From Candidatus Dormiibacterota bacterium (GTDB lineage: Bacteria > Chloroflexota > Dormibacteria > UBA8260 > Bog-877), in NCBI GenBank assembly GCA_003164475.1, contig PLTL01000311.1:3094-23493 (forward strand): a DNA stretch of 20,400 nucleotides, given 5' to 3'. Made by a program: the position numbers and the translations under genes. Below, piece by piece: positions 17,983-20,400 of the stretch. Each line of letters starts with the position of its first letter. Positions within the stretch are counted from its first letter, which is position 1. Under the pieces are notes generated by a model that was not told where the DNA came from, did no database searches, and was given only the letters and a program-made list of their open reading frames with translations.

Positions 17983-18011
17983 TTGCCAACTGAATCGGCC
18001 GGCGGTAGGAT
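17983..18011 (+). promoter_or_regulatory. Sigma70-like promoter for the permease genes
   Basis: TTGCCA (17983-17988) and TAGGAT (18006-18011) are separated by exactly 17 bp; they match the -35 and -10 consensus in five and four positions. Transcription would start near 18018, leaving a leader of about 17 nt with GGGTGA (18023-18028) as a ribosome site 6 nt before the ATG. Confidence 0.6.
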
Positions 18012-18034
18012 CGATGACGTTAGGGTGAACTGAG

Positions 18035-18976
18035 ATGATCGGCTACCTCATCCGGCGGGTCCTTCAGGCGCTGGTGGTGATCATCGGCGTGACGATCATC
18101 ACCTTCATCCTTCTCCACATGCTGCCCGGCAACCCGGTCCGGGCCATTCTGGGCCCGAGGGCCAGCAAGGCCGATGTCGCCTCGCTGACCCGGCAGTTGG
18201 GCCTCAACAAGCCACTGCCGGTGCAGTACCTGCTCTGGCTCTGGAACCTCGCCCACTTCAACCTGGGGTTCTCCTACCGGCAGACGGCGACGGTCTCCTC
18301 GCTGCTGGCGGCGCGGATCCCGAACTCGCTGCTGCTGGTCGGCAGCTCGCTGGTGCTGGCGCTGGTGCTGGCCATCCCCTTGGGGATGTTCCAGGCGGTC
18401 CGGCGCAACAGGCCGGACGACTACACCCTGACCGGGCTGGCCTTCATCTTCTACTCCATGCCCACCTTCTGGCTCGGCATCATCCTGATCATCATCTTCA
18501 GCGCCACCCTGGGCTGGCTTCCTCCGGAGGCCCCCCAGGCCTCGGCGAGCCTGTTCTCACAGCTCAACGCGCTGATTCTGCCGGTGGCGACCCTGACCCT
18601 GGTGACCTTGGCCCTGTTCAGCAGGTACATGCGGAGCTCGATGCTGGACAACCTGGTTCAGGACTATGTGCGGACCGCCAAGTCCAAGGGTGTCTCCAAT
18701 CGACGGGTCCTCTTCAGGCACGTCTTGCGCAACGCCCTGATCCCGGTGTTGACCCTGGTCGGCCTGAGCATCCCGGGGGTCGTCGCCGGGGCGGTGGTGA
18801 CCGAGACCGTCTTCAACTACCCGGGCATGGGGTACCTCTTCTTCCTCTCCGCCCAGAATGACGACTTCCCGGTTCTCCTCGGCGTGACCCTGGTGATTGC
18901 GATTGCCACCGTCCTGGGATCGCTGGTGGCCGACATCCTCTACGCGGTCGCTGACCCGAGGATTCGCTATGTCTGA
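18035..18976 (+). CDS. ABC transporter permease, DppB/OppB family
   Basis: 313 residues from ATG 18035. Inner-membrane subunit of a peptide-type importer. The N-terminus IGYLIRRVLQALVVIIGVTIITF with LLHMLPGNP is diagnostic for the DppB family, and six membrane helices are expected. The cytoplasmic EAA loop (about 210-235) reads YVRTAKSKGVSNRRVLFRHV and then RNALIPVLT, the site that docks an ABC ATPase. The C-terminal part has ETVFNYPGMGYLF and ends ADPRIRYV, both family hallmarks. It has its own likely promoter and is followed 47 bp later by the DppC-type partner. The ATPase subunits it needs are not in the window; they may lie downstream of the second binding-protein gene or elsewhere. Confidence 0.95.
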   Translation: MIGYLIRRVLQALVVIIGVTIITFILLHMLPGNPVRAILGPRASKADVASLTRQLGLNKPLPVQYLLWLWNLAHFNLGFSYRQTATVSSLLAARIPNSLLLVGSSLVLALVLAIPLGMFQAVRRNRPDDYTLTGLAFIFYSMPTFWLGIILIIIFSATLGWLPPEAPQASASLFSQLNALILPVATLTLVTLALFSRYMRSSMLDNLVQDYVRTAKSKGVSNRRVLFRHVLRNALIPVLTLVGLSIPGVVAGAVVTETVFNYPGMGYLFFLSAQNDDFPVLLGVTLVIAIATVLGSLVADILYAVADPRIRYV

Positions 18977-19023
18977 GCTGGTCTGGGCAACGGGCCCGGC
19001 ACATCCCCGGAGCTTCATCTGAG

Positions 19024-19956
19024 ATGAGCGTGGGATTCGGCGCGGGGCTCGACGCCACGCCAGACGACCTCCCGGTCACCACTCCCGAGGGGGGCGAGGC
19101 CTACCAGGGCGCCAGCATCTGGCGGATGACCCTGGCGGTCTTCATGGAGAACAAGCTGGCCATCATCGGGCTGGGGCTGATCGTCTTCTTCGTTCTCTTC
19201 TCGTTTGTGGGGCCTCTGCTCTACCACACCCAGCAGGCGTTTACCAACCCCAACATCAAGGATCAGGGACCCAGTCTGGCCCACCTTCTGGGCACCGATG
19301 ACACCGGGTTCGACAATCTCGGCCGACTGATGCTAGGTGGTCAGACCTCGCTGGAGGTGGGGCTGGCGGCCGCAATCCTGGGGGTGTGTATCGGTGTCAT
19401 CTGGGGGGCCGCTGCAGGACTCGCCGGTGGCCTCATCGATGCGGTGATGATGAGAATCGTCGACTCCCTGCTGGCGATCCCCTTCCTGCTGCTGCTGATC
19501 CTCCTGGGGACGATTTTCTCGGTCTCCGTCCCCGAGATAATCATCGCCATCGCCTTCGTGTCCTGGCTGGGCCCGGCCCGTCTGGTACGCGGAGAGACGC
19601 TGACCCTCCGGACCCGGGAGTTTGTGCAGGCCGTGCGGGTCATGGGGGGCAGCCAGCGACGGGTGCTCCTCCGTCACATCATCCCCAACTCCATCGGAGT
19701 GATCGTGGTGAACGTGACCTTCCAGGTGGCGGACGCCATCGTCGCGGTGGCCACCCTCAGCTTCCTCGGGTTCGGGATTGCGCCGCCGGCCACCAACTGG
19801 GGCCTTCAGCTCTCCAACGGGATCGCCTATGTCTACGCGGGTTACTGGTGGCTGATCTACCCGGCCGGGATATGCATCGTGCTCATCGTCATGGCCTTCA
19901 ACTTCGTCGGGGACGCCCTCCGGGACGCCCTCGAGGTCCGGCTCCAGCGGCGCTAG
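19024..19956 (+). CDS. ABC transporter permease, DppC/OppC family
   Basis: 310 residues from ATG 19024, with GGAG 11 nt upstream. The cytoplasmic N-terminal tail and first helix (FMENKLAIIGLGLIVFFVLF) are typical of the DppC family, followed by LLGTDDTGFDNLGRLMLGGQ, where relatives have the GTDxxGRDxxSR motif. The EAA loop (about 199-223) reads EFVQAVRVMGGSQRRVLLRH then IIPNS. Further hallmarks are ATLSFLGFGIAPPATNWG and NFVGDALRDAL near the end. It should form a heterodimer with the DppB-like protein encoded upstream. After its stop comes a 292-bp regulatory stretch and then a second solute-binding gene. A 9-bp sequence at its stop codon (AGCGGCGCT) is repeated 16 bp downstream. Confidence 0.95.
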   Translation: MSVGFGAGLDATPDDLPVTTPEGGEAYQGASIWRMTLAVFMENKLAIIGLGLIVFFVLFSFVGPLLYHTQQAFTNPNIKDQGPSLAHLLGTDDTGFDNLGRLMLGGQTSLEVGLAAAILGVCIGVIWGAAAGLAGGLIDAVMMRIVDSLLAIPFLLLLILLGTIFSVSVPEIIIAIAFVSWLGPARLVRGETLTLRTREFVQAVRVMGGSQRRVLLRHIIPNSIGVIVVNVTFQVADAIVAVATLSFLGFGIAPPATNWGLQLSNGIAYVYAGYWWLIYPAGICIVLIVMAFNFVGDALRDALEVRLQRR

Positions 19957-19993
19957 GACCGAGCGGCGCTTGGCCCCCGGAGGGAAGCGGCCC

Positions 19994-20036
19994 GCCGAGG
20001 CCTTCGGCGACGGACCCCCAGCTCACTGAGCGGGGG
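19994..20036 (+). terminator. Two hairpins after the permease genes
   Basis: GCCGA/TCGGC (19994-20008) forms a small hairpin. It is followed by a larger one at 20014-20036: ACCCCC, a bulged A, GCTC, loop ACT, then GAGC and GGGGGT, about ten pairs in all. Only TT follows the second, so termination is likely but not canonical. Confidence 0.45.
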
Positions 20037-20058
20037 TTCAGCGGGACCGGGGATGCCG

Positions 20059-20094
20059 TTGCCCCAGGGGCAAGGGGTCCGGATCTGGGTCCGG
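20059..20094. promoter_or_regulatory. Perfect palindrome and direct repeat before the second binding-protein gene
   Basis: TTGCCCC-A-GGGGCAA (20059-20073) is a perfect 7-bp-arm palindrome. Immediately after it GGGTCCGG occurs at 20075-20082 and 20087-20094, a direct repeat with a 12-bp period. They lie 60-95 bp upstream of the likely -10 box, a position suited to activator binding. The protein that would bind is unknown. Confidence 0.4.
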
Positions 20095-20112
20095 GTGGCT
20101 GGGACAGCCAAG

Positions 20113-20159
20113 AATCACCCCAGCGGGGGATGGTGGGAGATCGCCACCGGCCCTAAGAT
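20113..20159 (+). promoter_or_regulatory. Promoter region of the second solute-binding gene
   Basis: AATCACCCC-AGCG-GGGGATG (20113-20132) repeats the element found before the first solute-binding gene, here a cleaner inverted repeat (ATC-CCCC against GGGGAT). TAAGAT (20154-20159) is the best -10 box; no -35 is evident. The leader would be about 85 nt. Confidence 0.35.
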
Positions 20160-20248
20160 GACAGCAACCGTGCGGGCACAGGTGGAGCGGTGGCTAGCCG
20201 CCCAACATGTCCGAGTTTGGACCGCGGCAATGGAGGTTCAAGACAATA

Positions 20249-20400
20249 GTGAGAAAGATTTCCGCATTCCCGCTCTGGCGAACGGCGGGGCTGGCCGCCC
20301 TGGTCACGCTCTCAGTCGTGGGTCTGAGCTCGGGGGCCCTGACCGCCAGCGCCTCCTCCTCCTCCGGCTCCTCGAGCAAGATCGTGACCTGGGCCGAGGC
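20249..20400 (+). CDS. Second solute-binding protein, paralog of the first (3'-truncated by window edge)
   Basis: Only the first 50 codons are in the window. From the GTG at 20249, 28 of the first 36 residues equal those of the solute-binding protein encoded at 16046, including PLWRTAGLA and SVVGL, and the mature start SSKIVTWAEA is identical. A signal peptide is clear and again no lipobox Cys is present; instead a Ser-rich stretch follows the expected cleavage site. The leader from GGAGG to the GTG is nearly the same in both copies. Unlike the first copy, no stop intervenes upstream, so an ATG at 20207 could add 14 residues; the conserved GTG is preferred. A second binding protein may give the same permeases another substrate, or start a second transporter operon beyond the window. 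Confidence 0.88.
   Translation, partial: MRKISAFPLWRTAGLAALVTLSVVGLSSGALTASASSSSGSSSKIVTWAE

Noticed and set aside
15911..17989. A 692-residue open frame antisense to the solute-binding gene
   Set aside because: Translation is Val/Gly/Leu/Arg-rich without motifs, while the plus strand encodes a complete family-5 binding protein with signal peptide.

Overview
This is a very GC-rich bacterial chromosomal segment. It is densely packed, with genes in both orientations, many 4-bp ATGA or short overlaps, and frequent GTG/TTG starts. There are no rRNA or tRNA genes, no CRISPR array and no recognisable transposase. The gene content is ordinary for a chromosome: adenylosuccinate synthetase, an IlvE-type aminotransferase, glycerate kinase, cell-wall ligases, a YvcK/GlmR-type regulator, two two-component systems and a peptide-type ABC transporter. 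The combination of high GC, a membrane-anchored Mur ligase, a membrane-anchored YvcK, a Cache-HAMP-GAF-HisKA_3 kinase and TANNNT boxes about 10 nt before start codons suggests a Gram-positive-side (Terrabacteria) lineage, perhaps Dormibacterota/Chloroflexota or a deep actinobacterial relative. That placement is inference only.

Layout. (1) 2-3017, plus strand: the 3' part of purA, a membrane-anchored Asp-box (BNR) beta-propeller protein and a RidA-like protein, tightly overlapped as one operon. (2) 3065-5312, minus strand: an OmpR-type response regulator followed by its HAMP/HisKA kinase, convergent with region 1. (3) 5402-8956, plus strand: an alpha/beta hydrolase, a Mur ligase with an N-terminal membrane domain, and a D-Ala-D-Ala ligase, apparently a cell-wall precursor operon divergent from region 2. 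(4) 8963-10252, minus strand: a YvcK/GlmR-like protein with two N-terminal membrane helices. (5) 10393-11403, plus strand: a branched-chain aminotransferase, divergent from yvcK. (6) 11429-12619, minus strand: glycerate 2-kinase. (7) 12736-15929, plus strand: a large sensor kinase and a NarL-type regulator, overlapped. (8) 16046-20400, plus strand: a family-5 solute-binding protein, DppB-like and DppC-like permeases, then the start of a second paralogous solute-binding protein cut by the window end. No ABC ATPase gene lies in the window.

The most interesting regions are non-coding or architectural. The promoter space between the first two-component system and the cell-wall operon carries a perfect 7-bp direct repeat with an 11-bp period, the geometry used by PhoB/OmpR-class regulators. 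The solute-binding gene is separated from its permeases by a perfect 9-bp-stem hairpin followed at once by a good sigma70-like promoter. The two solute-binding genes share a conserved leader, and the second is preceded by a dense set of palindromes and direct repeats. The Mur ligase carries membrane helices where canonical MurF has its soluble N-terminal substrate-binding domain. I see no defence system, biosynthetic cluster or other clearly new multi-gene machine here.
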